A program made the position numbers and the translations under genes. Shown here in pieces: positions 1-6,139 of a stretch of 7,142 nt of DNA. The notes beneath the pieces were generated by a model. That model was not told the DNA's origin and did no database searches. It was given only the letters and a program-made list of their open reading frames with translations. The DNA lies in assembly GCA_031275035.1 (NCBI GenBank), contig JAISPH010000091.1, positions 1 to 7,142 of the forward strand. Reading direction: 5' to 3'. Source of the DNA: Treponema sp. Lineage in GTDB: Bacteria; Spirochaetota; Spirochaetia; Treponematales; Breznakiellaceae. How positions within the stretch are numbered: position 1 is the stretch's first letter; every line of letters begins with the position of its first letter.

Positions 1-638
1 AGCTTATTCTTAAATCGGCGCTGTCCTTTTTTTCCGGCGCCGCGGCGGAGGTCCCCGGCCCGCCCGCCCTCTTTGCCACCATCGTTTCCATTGCGGGGAA
101 GCTCTTCCTCTCCTGGACCCAGTACCATCTTGGCAAAAAGGCGGACTCGGCCATGCTTAAAGCCAATGCCAGGAACATGGCCTCCGACGTGATCATTTCC
201 CTGGGGGTTCTGGCGGGGCTGGGATTCTCCATGTACTTTAAAATAGGCGCCGTCGATCAAGCGGCGGCGGTCCTGGTGGGGCTCTGGGTAATAAAATCCG
301 CCCTAGGAATCTTTCACGAGGTAAATGTGGAACTTATGGACGGAACCGGCGGGGACGAACCCTACCGGGAGCTCTTTAGGGCGGTCCATACCGTACCCGA
401 AGCGGGAAACCCCCACCGTACCAGGATGCGCCGGATCGCCGGATACTGGGATATTGACATTGACATTGAGGTTGATCCCGCCCTGTCCGTGGGGGAGGCC
501 CACGCCATAGCTTCCAGGGTTGAGGCGGCCATCAAGGACAGGATCGACGGGGTCTACGACATTATGGTCCATGTGGAGCCCGCCGGAGAGGCGCATAAAA
601 CCGAAAGCTTTGGCCTGCGGGAGGGAGAACCCCGGTGA
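1..638 (+). CDS. Cation diffusion facilitator (CDF) family metal exporter, 5'-truncated
   Basis: The reading frame is open from base 3 to the TGA at 636-638, giving 211 visible codons; the true start lies before the window. CDF proteins are inner-membrane antiporters that export divalent metals such as Zn, Fe or Mn. Visible parts are two or three hydrophobic segments (about residues 22-42, 58-78 and 85-103 of the fragment), then a soluble C-terminal domain. That domain carries the family pattern: LMDG after the last helix, an arginine-rich turn ending in GYWDIDIDIEVDP, then a helix with AHAIASRVEAAI and a final strand DIMVHVEP. The metal site of TM5 is normally H-xxx-D or D-xxx-D. Here it reads N-MAS-D (fragment residues 58 and 62), so the metal cannot be assigned; Mn is suggested only by the neighbouring MntR-like gene. 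An internal ATG at 153 would cut into the membrane domain and is not the start. Confidence 0.9.
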   Translation, partial: LILKSALSFFSGAAAEVPGPPALFATIVSIAGKLFLSWTQYHLGKKADSAMLKANARNMASDVIISLGVLAGLGFSMYFKIGAVDQAAAVLVGLWVIKSALGIFHEVNVELMDGTGGDEPYRELFRAVHTVPEAGNPHRTRMRRIAGYWDIDIDIEVDPALSVGEAHAIASRVEAAIKDRIDGVYDIMVHVEPAGEAHKTESFGLREGEPR

Positions 639-717
639 AGGACGCCGGCGGCCTGTCCGCTTGCGGGTTTTTGCATGAAGATGCGAAAAATCCCGGTTAA
701 CGGGCGCGCCCTGGAGG
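639..717. terminator. Convergent intergenic region with opposing terminator-like elements
   Basis: This gap separates the stops of two convergent genes. For the minus-strand regulator, stem 704-701/695-692 (CCCG/CGGG, 5-base loop) is followed by A and then five T on the minus strand (690-686), a short but plausible intrinsic terminator. For the plus-strand CDF gene, a weak CCG-CTTG-CGG hairpin (657-666) is followed by G and TTTTT (668-672). Together the two T-tracts create a larger imperfect inverted repeat, 664-676 with 681-695, around a GAAG loop. The stems are short, so termination strength is uncertain. Confidence 0.4.
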
Positions 718-1098
718 CTATTTTGCCGGGGCGGGTCCTCCGCCGGTACGGATCAGTTCTTTCATCCTCTTCAGGGTTTTTTCGGAGAGGACGTGCTCCA
801 TTTTGCAGGCGTCCCGTTCCGCCGTATCGGGGTCAACCCCTACAATCTCCTGAAGAAAAGCGGCAAGAAGATGATGCCGCCCCCGGATCTCCGCGGCCCT
901 GGCCGCGCCCTGCCTGGTAAGGGAAACGCCGCTGTACCGTTCATGTTCCAGAAGGCCCTGTTCTTCCAATACTTTCAATGCGGTGAGCACCGAAGGCTTT
1001 GAAACCTTGAGCCGGGAGGCGATATCCGTTACCCGGACTTCTCCCTCATCCGCAAGAAAACTTACCATTTCAAGATAATCTTCCAACGATTGGGTCAT
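718..1098 (-). CDS. DtxR/MntR-family metal-dependent transcriptional repressor
   Basis: This 126-residue protein should be a cytosolic dimer that binds operator DNA when loaded with Mn or Fe. An N-terminal winged helix (about residues 21-64: VTDIASRLKVSKPSV, then LLEHERYSGVSLT) is followed by a dimerisation and metal domain. Ligands can be aligned to Bacillus MntR: D7 and E10 in SLEDYLE, H75 in GRHHLL, and C98, E101, H102 in CKMEH. Cys98 stands where B. subtilis MntR has Glu99 and DtxR has Cys102, while Asp7 is MntR-like, so metal preference is unclear. There is no SH3-like third domain, and the length matches the short MntR class. An in-frame TTG at 1104 would add two residues. ATG 1098 fits the family N-terminus, and TTG would lie inside the predicted -10 box. 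No Shine-Dalgarno is seen. It converges on the CDF exporter, suggesting a shared role in metal homeostasis. Confidence 0.9.
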   Translation of the reverse strand: MTQSLEDYLEMVSFLADEGEVRVTDIASRLKVSKPSVLTALKVLEEQGLLEHERYSGVSLTRQGAARAAEIRGRHHLLAAFLQEIVGVDPDTAERDACKMEHVLSEKTLKRMKELIRTGGGPAPAK

Positions 1099-1103
1099 AG
1101 GCA

Positions 1104-1132
1104 ATTGTGGGGAAAGACTGCCGTTTTGTCAA
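1104..1132 (-). promoter_or_regulatory. Sigma70-type promoter of the MntR-like gene, probably leaderless
   Basis: On the minus strand a perfect -35 TTGACA (1132-1127) is followed by exactly 17 bases and a -10 CACAAT (1109-1104, 4 of 6 consensus). The A of the ATG (1098) is the sixth base after the -10 box, so the transcription start is expected on or within a few bases of the start codon. This agrees with the missing Shine-Dalgarno. Confidence 0.6.
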
Positions 1133-1147
1133 TTCAACCCGGCGGAT

Positions 1148-1165
1148 TTGCGGTACCAACCGCAA
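1148..1165. promoter_or_regulatory. Perfect 7-bp inverted repeat, candidate operator
   Basis: TTGCGGT (1148-1154) and ACCGCAA (1159-1165) are exact reverse complements around ACCA. One more A/T pair lies one base outside (1146/1167). The palindrome sits between two divergent promoters, 15 bp upstream of the minus-strand -35 box and 36 bp upstream of the plus-strand -35 box. Size and symmetry fit a dimeric winged-helix repressor such as the adjacent MntR-like protein. Its position upstream of both promoters rather than over them leaves activation, or another regulator, possible. Confidence 0.45.
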
Positions 1166-1201
1166 TTTGAAAAGGAATCGCTTTCAAAAAAAATAACGCC
1201 C

Positions 1202-1230
1202 TTGACAGGAGCGGGAAATCCAAGTACTGT
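1202..1230 (+). promoter_or_regulatory. Sigma70-type promoter of the large lipoprotein gene
   Basis: A perfect TTGACA (1202-1207) is separated by exactly 17 bases from TACTGT (1225-1230, matching T, A and final T of TATAAT). Transcription would begin near 1237, leaving an 86-base 5' leader before the ATG at 1323. An 8-bp direct repeat, GGACGGTT (1249-1256 and 1291-1298), lies in that leader; no riboswitch fold was recognised. Confidence 0.5.
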
Positions 1231-1310
1231 TGAGCAAGTTGATACACGGGACGGTTCCGGGATTCCACGGTCCGGCGGAGCCATGATTTTGGACGGTTTA
1301 CGGCTTATAA

Positions 1311-1317
1311 AAGGAGG
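1311..1317 (+). promoter_or_regulatory. Ribosome binding site deciding start 1323
   Basis: AAGGAGG is a near-perfect Shine-Dalgarno, five bases before the ATG at 1323. It confirms that start over the other-frame reading that begins upstream at 1148. Confidence 0.85.
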
Positions 1318-1322
1318 CCCGT

Positions 1323-3896
1323 ATGAGAAACAAAATCGTTCTTCCGGTGGTTTTGGCGCTGTTTACCGCATGTTCCAACCCTTTATTGGAATGGATAGAT
1401 ACCGGGACGCAGTTTTTCTCATTTTCCGACAAAGCGATAACCTACTTTTCTTTTGGTCGTCCAAACGAAGAGGATACCATAAAAATCAATCTGAAGAATC
1501 TAGACGGTACAACTCCCATCACGGCCGTTTTGCCCGCCAACTATGGCCTCACCAAAAGTACGCTGCCTGCTCCAGTGATAAGGTATAAAGGAAAATCCAT
1601 GTATCCCGAATCGGGGGTATGGCAGGATTTTACCGGCTCGGTACTATACACGGTGTACGCGGAGGATGGTTCCTGGCAGGAGTACATGGTAGACGTTATC
1701 GTAAAAACCGCCTCGTCCGCCGAAATTATATGGTTTGACCTTGAACTGCCGGCGCCGGGAGGCGTGTATCTGGCCGAAGGTATCGTTACTCAAACCTCCG
1801 GGGGCGGTACAGTTGAGATCCATGTACCCAGCGGAACGGATCTCTCTTCTCCTCTTACCGCAAAAATAGTCAAAACCGGCGATTCTCTCACCGGCTCAAA
1901 TATTATAAGCGCTTTCACCTATTCGGCGTCGGGAACGGCGGCACGCGGAAACGGCGATTTTTCCACCCTGGTTAGTACTCCGGCTACGTATACCGTAACG
2001 TCGGAAGACACCTCAATCACAAAGAACTACGACGTTTCGATTATTGTGGATAAATCCGCCGATACCGGGATTCTTGATTTCGCGGTTTTCAAAGAATCCA
2101 CCTATACAAACCAGCTTCCCAATGTGGTTATCGGAGAGAATCTGGATCCGGCCGGGAGGATCACCATCACCATCCAGGTGCCCTACGGGACTGATGAAGA
2201 AGACATGTATGCGAGGATCAGATTGAACGATCCGGCAAGTTCCATAGCTCATCCTAACGGAACCGTTTCCCCTTATGGAGGACTTACCGAAATCTTCACC
2301 CCCTCCCGGGCCTTCACCGGCAAAATTCTCTTTGGCTCTCCAAATAACGCGAACGACCAGGAATCGATATATACCGTAACCGCCGAAAACGGCGCGACCC
2401 AGACTTACGTAGTAGTGGTAAGCGAAACCCCCCCCTATTATTATGTGGACGGCGATCACGGCGATGACAGGCGGCCCGATTACTACAACGGCGGTTCCCC
2501 AGGCTATCCCTTTAAGACCCTGGCCTATGCGGTAAAGAAAGCCGCCGAAACGAACGGGATAGAAACAATCCTTATTATGGGCGACCTTACCGCCGACAAC
2601 CAAAGTACTGACAATCCCGATGGCAGGGTCAATACGGCCCTCCTTAATAGCAATAATGTCATTACCGTTGACGGGTCCGGCGGTAAAAGGCTCACCATTA
2701 AAAGTGATGACTCCGGCGTTACAAGGACCCTCCAGGGCAGTTCCGGCAAGCGGGTCCTCGGCATTTCAGGCGGCGCGGACCTGACCTTCGAGAACATCAA
2801 CGTTACCGGGGGCAATTCCGCCGGGAACGGCGGCGGCATCTACGTTACCGGGAACAGCAAGGTCGACTTCACCGGGAACATCACCGGGAACACGGCGAAA
2901 TCCGGCGGCGGCGTGTATCTGGAAGCGGGTACGGGTGTCTCTGATTTCAGCAGCTTTACCCTTACGAGCGGCGAAATAAGCGACAATACCGCCACCGGCT
3001 CCGATTCAGGGGACCCCAATGTGTCCGCCATGGACGGCGGCGGCGGGGTCTATATCAAGGGGAACGCCAGCTTCGATCTTAAAGCCGGCGGAACCATCTC
3101 CGTCAATAAAGCCGGGGCTACCCTCGGTACCGGAGGCGCCGGGGGCGGCGTTCTGGTAAACGGCAACGTTACCGGTTCTACTGAATACGGCTTATTTATG
3201 GAGGGCGGCAAGATCACCGGCAACATATCCAATAGCAGCACCTATCCCCACGGCGGCGGCGGGGTCTATGTGGCCCAGGGCGCCTTTGAGATGCTGGGGG
3301 GCGAGGTTACCCACAATACCGCAAAGCGGCAGGGGGGCGGGGTCTTTGTCCACTGGGCGAATTCTTCGGCCTTAACCGCCCGCTTCACCGCCTCGGGCGG
3401 TTCCATCATAACCGATAACGACGGGGTCGGCAGTTCCAAGGATATATGCAACCGGGGGATCACGGAATTGAGGGACACTGCCACGACGGACCGTGTGTAT
3501 ATCTGGGATTACGGCGCAACCCCGTCCCAGAGCTTTACCGTGGGTAACAGCGTCCTGATTAAGACGGGTATAGCCCTTGCCCGTTCGATGGACAAGTCGA
3601 CATCTAATAAAAATTTTATAACCCTTGTGGATGACGGAATGGATGACTATACGCCGCAGGGAACCCCAATTAACATCGACCTGGAAAGCCATTTGGAGAA
3701 CGGTACTTTTGCGTCGAATGTTAACGACGACTGGCTTAACCAGAAGGTAATTGAGGGTAACAACACGACCTTGACTACGATGGTCCCTCGTCTCACTCTC
3801 AATAGCTTTACAGGGAGTCCGTCGATTCCTTATCAACTATACAACAATTATAAAATTGAGGTTTCCGGTACTGAAGGGAAATTTGCGAGCAGATGA
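1323..3896 (+). CDS. Large putative surface lipoprotein: three Ig-like (DUF5018-like) repeats plus DUF1565/right-handed beta-helix
   Basis: This 857-residue protein starts with a lipoprotein signal, LALFTAC with Cys17 as lipidation site; Phe at -3 is tolerated by spirochaetal lipoboxes. Residues 37-128, 134-243 and 247-367 are three related Ig-like repeats, each ending in a YTVTAEDGS-like motif and a beta strand (YTVYAEDGSWQEYMVDV, YTVTSEDTSITKNYDVSI, YTVTAENGATQTYVVVV). Residues 372-410 resemble DUF1565 (YYYVDGDHGDD, then GYPFKTLAYAVKKAA), the usual entry to a beta-helix. Residues 484-700 hold repeated coils of the type SG-x-I-xx-N-x-A then GGGVYV, with GGG[IV] motifs at 503, 528, 572, 607, 644 and 671. 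The last 150 residues are unassigned. A role in adhesion or polymer binding at the cell surface is inference; no catalytic residues were recognised. Its first 1.3 kb look less GC-rich than the flanking genes. Confidence 0.85.
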   Translation: MRNKIVLPVVLALFTACSNPLLEWIDTGTQFFSFSDKAITYFSFGRPNEEDTIKINLKNLDGTTPITAVLPANYGLTKSTLPAPVIRYKGKSMYPESGVWQDFTGSVLYTVYAEDGSWQEYMVDVIVKTASSAEIIWFDLELPAPGGVYLAEGIVTQTSGGGTVEIHVPSGTDLSSPLTAKIVKTGDSLTGSNIISAFTYSASGTAARGNGDFSTLVSTPATYTVTSEDTSITKNYDVSIIVDKSADTGILDFAVFKESTYTNQLPNVVIGENLDPAGRITITIQVPYGTDEEDMYARIRLNDPASSIAHPNGTVSPYGGLTEIFTPSRAFTGKILFGSPNNANDQESIYTVTAENGATQTYVVVVSETPPYYYVDGDHGDDRRPDYYNGGSPGYPFKTLAYAVKKAAETNGIETILIMGDLTADNQSTDNPDGRVNTALLNSNNVITVDGSGGKRLTIKSDDSGVTRTLQGSSGKRVLGISGGADLTFENINVTGGNSAGNGGGIYVTGNSKVDFTGNITGNTAKSGGGVYLEAGTGVSDFSSFTLTSGEISDNTATGSDSGDPNVSAMDGGGGVYIKGNASFDLKAGGTISVNKAGATLGTGGAGGGVLVNGNVTGSTEYGLFMEGGKITGNISNSSTYPHGGGGVYVAQGAFEMLGGEVTHNTAKRQGGGVFVHWANSSALTARFTASGGSIITDNDGVGSSKDICNRGITELRDTATTDRVYIWDYGATPSQSFTVGNSVLIKTGIALARSMDKSTSNKNFITLVDDGMDDYTPQGTPINIDLESHLENGTFASNVNDDWLNQKVIEGNNTTLTTMVPRLTLNSFTGSPSIPYQLYNNYKIEVSGTEGKFASR

Positions 3897-3902
3897 GCCG
3901 CC

Positions 3903-3942
3903 GCCGGAGGCTGTCCCCGGGCTTCCGGCTGCGGCCTCCGGC
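3903..3942. repeat. 9-bp perfect inverted repeat after the lipoprotein gene
   Basis: GCCGGAGGC (3903-3911) pairs exactly with GCCTCCGGC (3934-3942), starting seven bases after the TGA. The 22-base loop can form its own CCGG/CCGG helix. Only TTT follows (3948-3950), so it is a weak candidate terminator or a 3'-end stabiliser. Confidence 0.5.
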
Positions 3943-3960
3943 CCGGCTTTGACAGGAACG

Positions 3961-3974
3961 GCCCCTTCGGGGGC
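3961..3974 (+). other. UUCG-tetraloop RNA hairpin
   Basis: GCCCC (3961-3965), TTCG, GGGGC (3970-3974) gives a perfect five-pair stem closed by C(UUCG)G, a known extra-stable tetraloop. No T-tract follows, so it is not a standard intrinsic terminator. It could mark a processing end or protect an RNA end. It overlaps a decayed copy of the 21-bp repeat. Confidence 0.5.
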
Positions 3975-3981
3975 ACGAACG

Positions 3982-4149
3982 GCCTGTCCGGCGTACCGAA
4001 TAGGTCATGCGGTGTACCAAATAGGTCATGCGGTGTACCGAACAGGTCATGCGGTGTACCGAACAGGTCATCCGGTGTACCGAATAGGTCATCCGGTATA
4101 CCGAATAGGTCATCCGGTGTACCGAATAGGTCATCCGGTATACCGAACG
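3982..4149. repeat. 21-bp tandem repeat array, eight units
   Basis: Seven clear units run 4003-4149 with consensus GGTCAT(G/C)CGGTGTACCGAATA, preceded by a diverged unit at 3982-4002. Every unit contains a palindromic core CGGT-NN-ACCG, which becomes the perfect 10-bp palindrome CGGTATACCG in units five and seven (4087-4107, 4129-4149). Units one to three have GCGG; four to seven have CCGG. Units 4+5 and 6+7 are the same 42-bp block except for the last two bases, and units two and three are identical, so expansion looks recent and local. The sequence GAACGGCC flanks the array at 3977 and 4145, exactly 168 bases (8 x 21) apart, and occurs again at 3956 in the same register. The array lies between a lipoprotein gene and a beta-barrel gene, ending 32 bases before the latter's ATG. 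Confidence 0.95.
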
Positions 4150-4167
4150 GCCCGGCGGGATATAAAA

Positions 4168-4175
4168 AAAGGAGG
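4168..4175 (+). promoter_or_regulatory. Ribosome binding site for start 4182
   Basis: AAAGGAGG precedes the ATG by six bases, within ATATAAAAAAAGGAGG. The run TTATAAAAGGAGG before the lipoprotein gene at 1323 is alike. The A-rich stretch probably keeps the site unstructured; TATAAA is too close to the ATG to serve as a useful -10 box here. Confidence 0.8.
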
Positions 4176-4181
4176 CGGTCC

Positions 4182-4955
4182 ATGAAAAGACATTCCCGGC
4201 ATAAGGCGGCGGCGCTGATTGCGTTGCTGTGCCTCGTCCCCTGGTTTGCCGCCGCCCAGACCCGGACGGAGGAGGAAGTCGATACAGGGCGTTTCGGCGC
4301 GGAGGAGCCGGAGGATCCCGGAACGGCCGCGGAAGAGGAGGACCTCTACGCCAAATGGCTCCGGCTGGGGGTCCGGGCGGGGCCTTCTTTCCGGTTTTAT
4401 ACTCCCGCCGACGATACTCCCTATACCGGCGGCGATACCCAGGCGGTTTCGGTAGACCTGGCCTTCCAGGCGAACCTGCGGGTTTTGCCCTATCTCAGCG
4501 TCCAGGCGGAACTGGTCTTTACCTGGGACAATGCGTCCCTGTGGGCATACCAGGTGATCTCGGGGAGCCAGGTCCGTTATACCATGGACTATACCTCGTT
4601 TTCCCTTCAGTTTCCGTTTCTGGTAAAGTACGATTTCTACGCGGGCAGGTTCAGGATTTCCCCCTTCGCGGGCCTTTACTTTATTGCGCCGCTGGGAAAA
4701 CTGGACGTTTCGTCTTCCCGGGGCGGCGGCGGCCGGTCCCTGAACTACAGCGTCGATCCGCCCCTGGGCTTTCTGGGCGGTTTGAGCGGGGCCGTCAAGG
4801 CCGGTTCCGGAGCGGTTATTGTCGATCTTCGTTATGCCGCCGACCTGGGGACGTTCGAGGGCCGGGGCATAGAGGAATTCAGGCGCAGCATGGTTTCTCT
4901 TACCGTGGGCTATGAATTCGGGTTTTTTGCCCAAAAGAAGGGGGGGCGGCCATGA
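4182..4955 (+). CDS. Outer-membrane beta-barrel protein, first of a tandem pair
   Basis: This 257-residue protein has a Sec signal peptide (basic MKRHSRHK, hydrophobic core, predicted cleavage A25/Q26). An acidic, flexible stretch follows (about residues 29-54, many E, D, P, G). The rest (about 56-257) shows alternating, aromatic-rich strands typical of a small outer-membrane barrel, such as LRLGVRAGPSFRFY, SVQAELVFTW, AGRFRISPFAGLY, VDLRYAADLG and the last strand SLTVGYEFGFF, followed by a short basic tail. Residues 154-171 and the last strand match the following protein closely, so the two are paralogues. The gene has a strong ribosome binding site, follows the 21-bp array, and its stop overlaps the next start as ATGA. 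Its exact role (porin, adhesin or structural barrel) cannot be told. Confidence 0.8.
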   Translation: MKRHSRHKAAALIALLCLVPWFAAAQTRTEEEVDTGRFGAEEPEDPGTAAEEEDLYAKWLRLGVRAGPSFRFYTPADDTPYTGGDTQAVSVDLAFQANLRVLPYLSVQAELVFTWDNASLWAYQVISGSQVRYTMDYTSFSLQFPFLVKYDFYAGRFRISPFAGLYFIAPLGKLDVSSSRGGGGRSLNYSVDPPLGFLGGLSGAVKAGSGAVIVDLRYAADLGTFEGRGIEEFRRSMVSLTVGYEFGFFAQKKGGRP

Positions 4956-6106
4956 CCGGAAAACGCGGATTCTTCCCCGGAAAAGCCGGGTTCCGGGCCG
5001 CGCTTGCGTTCGGCGTCCTGGGCCTTTTATCCGTCCCGGTTTTTGCCCAAAACGCGGAACCCCGGTGGGGCTTTGATGACGAGGGGAGGGCGATTGTGGC
5101 GGTCCTTTCCCTGGCGGGGGACGAGACGGAGATGATCCGGCGTTTCCAGGAAGGGACCATGGAGGCGGTGGCGGCCCTTAAAAAGTACAGCCCCCGGGAA
5201 GCGCCGGCGCCGGCGGGGACCAGGATACCCACCGACATGCCCCCCATCCCAAGCCTGGCGGCGGGGGCCCATTATGCCCTTACCGGAGGGGTGTATCCGG
5301 GGGAGACCGCCGGGGAATACTACCTCCAGTTATGGCTCTGGGATATGACCGGTTCGACCATGATCTACACCGACGATCTTGTGTACGATGAGATGGAGGG
5401 GGCCCTGGAAAGCCTCCCGGGCCTTGTGGAGTGGCTCTTTTCCCATATCCGTGAACGGGCCGCCGAAGAGCCCCCGGCCGCCCTCTGGCCGGACCCCCTC
5501 TTTATGCTTGGCTTCCGGATCGGCGTTTCTCCCCGGTGGTATATTCAACCCGGCGAAATAACGCCCGGCGCTTCGGCGGTGAATATTGAAGGGGGCGTTT
5601 CCGGCGCCCTGCGGATCAACCGGCTTTTTTCCGTCCAGCTTGAAATTCTCCTTACCGGCGACACCGTGGTTTACCGCGGCCTTGACGGAAGCGGTTTTCT
5701 TGAAAACGAAGAATTCTCTTCCCTTACCATGACGATCCCGCTTCTGGCCAAAATGAATTTCCGGGCCGGCCGGTTCAGGATCTCTCCGCTGGCGGGGTTC
5801 TATGTGATGTTCCCCCTGGGAGAGACCCGTTACCGTTACCACTACAGTACCGGGAGCGGGGATAAATCCTATTCCTGGTCCTACTCGGTTCCCCTGGGGT
5901 TCACCGCCGGTATTGAGGGGGCCACGCATTACGGGCCGGGAAGGATCTTTGCGGGTCTGCGTTATGCCGGGGATTTCGGCAATGCGGGCATCGATGACGA
6001 TTCCGGCAGCCATCATACCGATTACGGCCATAAGCGGCATGCCCTTTCCCTGTACCTGGGATATGAGTTTGGTTTTTTTGAAGGAAAAAAACTGGGAACG
6101 CGCTGA
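4952..6106 (+). CDS. Outer-membrane beta-barrel protein with an added N-terminal domain, second of the pair
   Basis: This 384-residue protein starts at an ATG overlapping the previous stop (ATGA at 4952-4955), so translation is likely coupled; only a G-run precedes it as ribosome binding site. A signal peptide (cleavage near A32/Q33) leads into an alpha/beta domain, about residues 45-168. It shows a strand RAIVAVLSLAGDE, a helix MIRRFQEGTMEAVAAL, then YALTGGVYPGE, YYLQLWLWDMTG and a helix ALESLPGLVEWLFSHI. This recalls periplasmic CsgG/TolB-N-like folds, but that is only an impression. Residues 183-384 form a barrel homologous to the upstream protein: AGRFRISPLAGFY, FAGLRYAGDFG and the final LSLYLGYEFGFF. 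The shared barrel suggests tandem duplication followed by gain (or loss in the partner) of the N-terminal domain. The two products may work together at the outer membrane; the function is unknown. Confidence 0.8.
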   Translation: MTGKRGFFPGKAGFRAALAFGVLGLLSVPVFAQNAEPRWGFDDEGRAIVAVLSLAGDETEMIRRFQEGTMEAVAALKKYSPREAPAPAGTRIPTDMPPIPSLAAGAHYALTGGVYPGETAGEYYLQLWLWDMTGSTMIYTDDLVYDEMEGALESLPGLVEWLFSHIRERAAEEPPAALWPDPLFMLGFRIGVSPRWYIQPGEITPGASAVNIEGGVSGALRINRLFSVQLEILLTGDTVVYRGLDGSGFLENEEFSSLTMTIPLLAKMNFRAGRFRISPLAGFYVMFPLGETRYRYHYSTGSGDKSYSWSYSVPLGFTAGIEGATHYGPGRIFAGLRYAGDFGNAGIDDDSGSHHTDYGHKRHALSLYLGYEFGFFEGKKLGTR

Positions 6107-6139
6107 AAAATGCAACGGCGTTTTTCGGCGCTGCTTTAT

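Noticed and set aside
1249..1298. GGACGGTT direct repeats 42 bp apart in the lipoprotein leader
   Set aside because: Only eight bases match, the region is rich in CGG/CCG words, and no symmetry or known site was recognised.
1148..1588. Plus-strand 146-residue frame over the divergent control region
   Set aside because: It begins inside the inverted repeat, lacks a ribosome binding site, and overlaps the well-supported lipoprotein start in another frame.
3982..4149. CRISPR array
   Set aside because: The 21-bp units are directly adjacent with no unique spacers, and no cas genes are in the window.
3848..4183. Long minus-strand open frames with DDLFGTP and MTYSVHR heptads
   Set aside because: A 21-bp repeat without stops keeps several frames open on both strands. 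There is no ribosome binding site, and the frame ends inside the start of the barrel gene.
3856..4185. Plus-strand 109-residue frame with GHAVYRI heptads
   Set aside because: It starts inside the lipoprotein gene without a ribosome binding site, is a by-product of the tandem repeat, and ends at the ATG of the barrel gene.
4131..4934. Long minus-strand frame opposite the first beta-barrel gene
   Set aside because: It mirrors a GC-rich coding gene, has low-complexity basic composition, and opposes a protein with a clear signal peptide and ribosome binding site.
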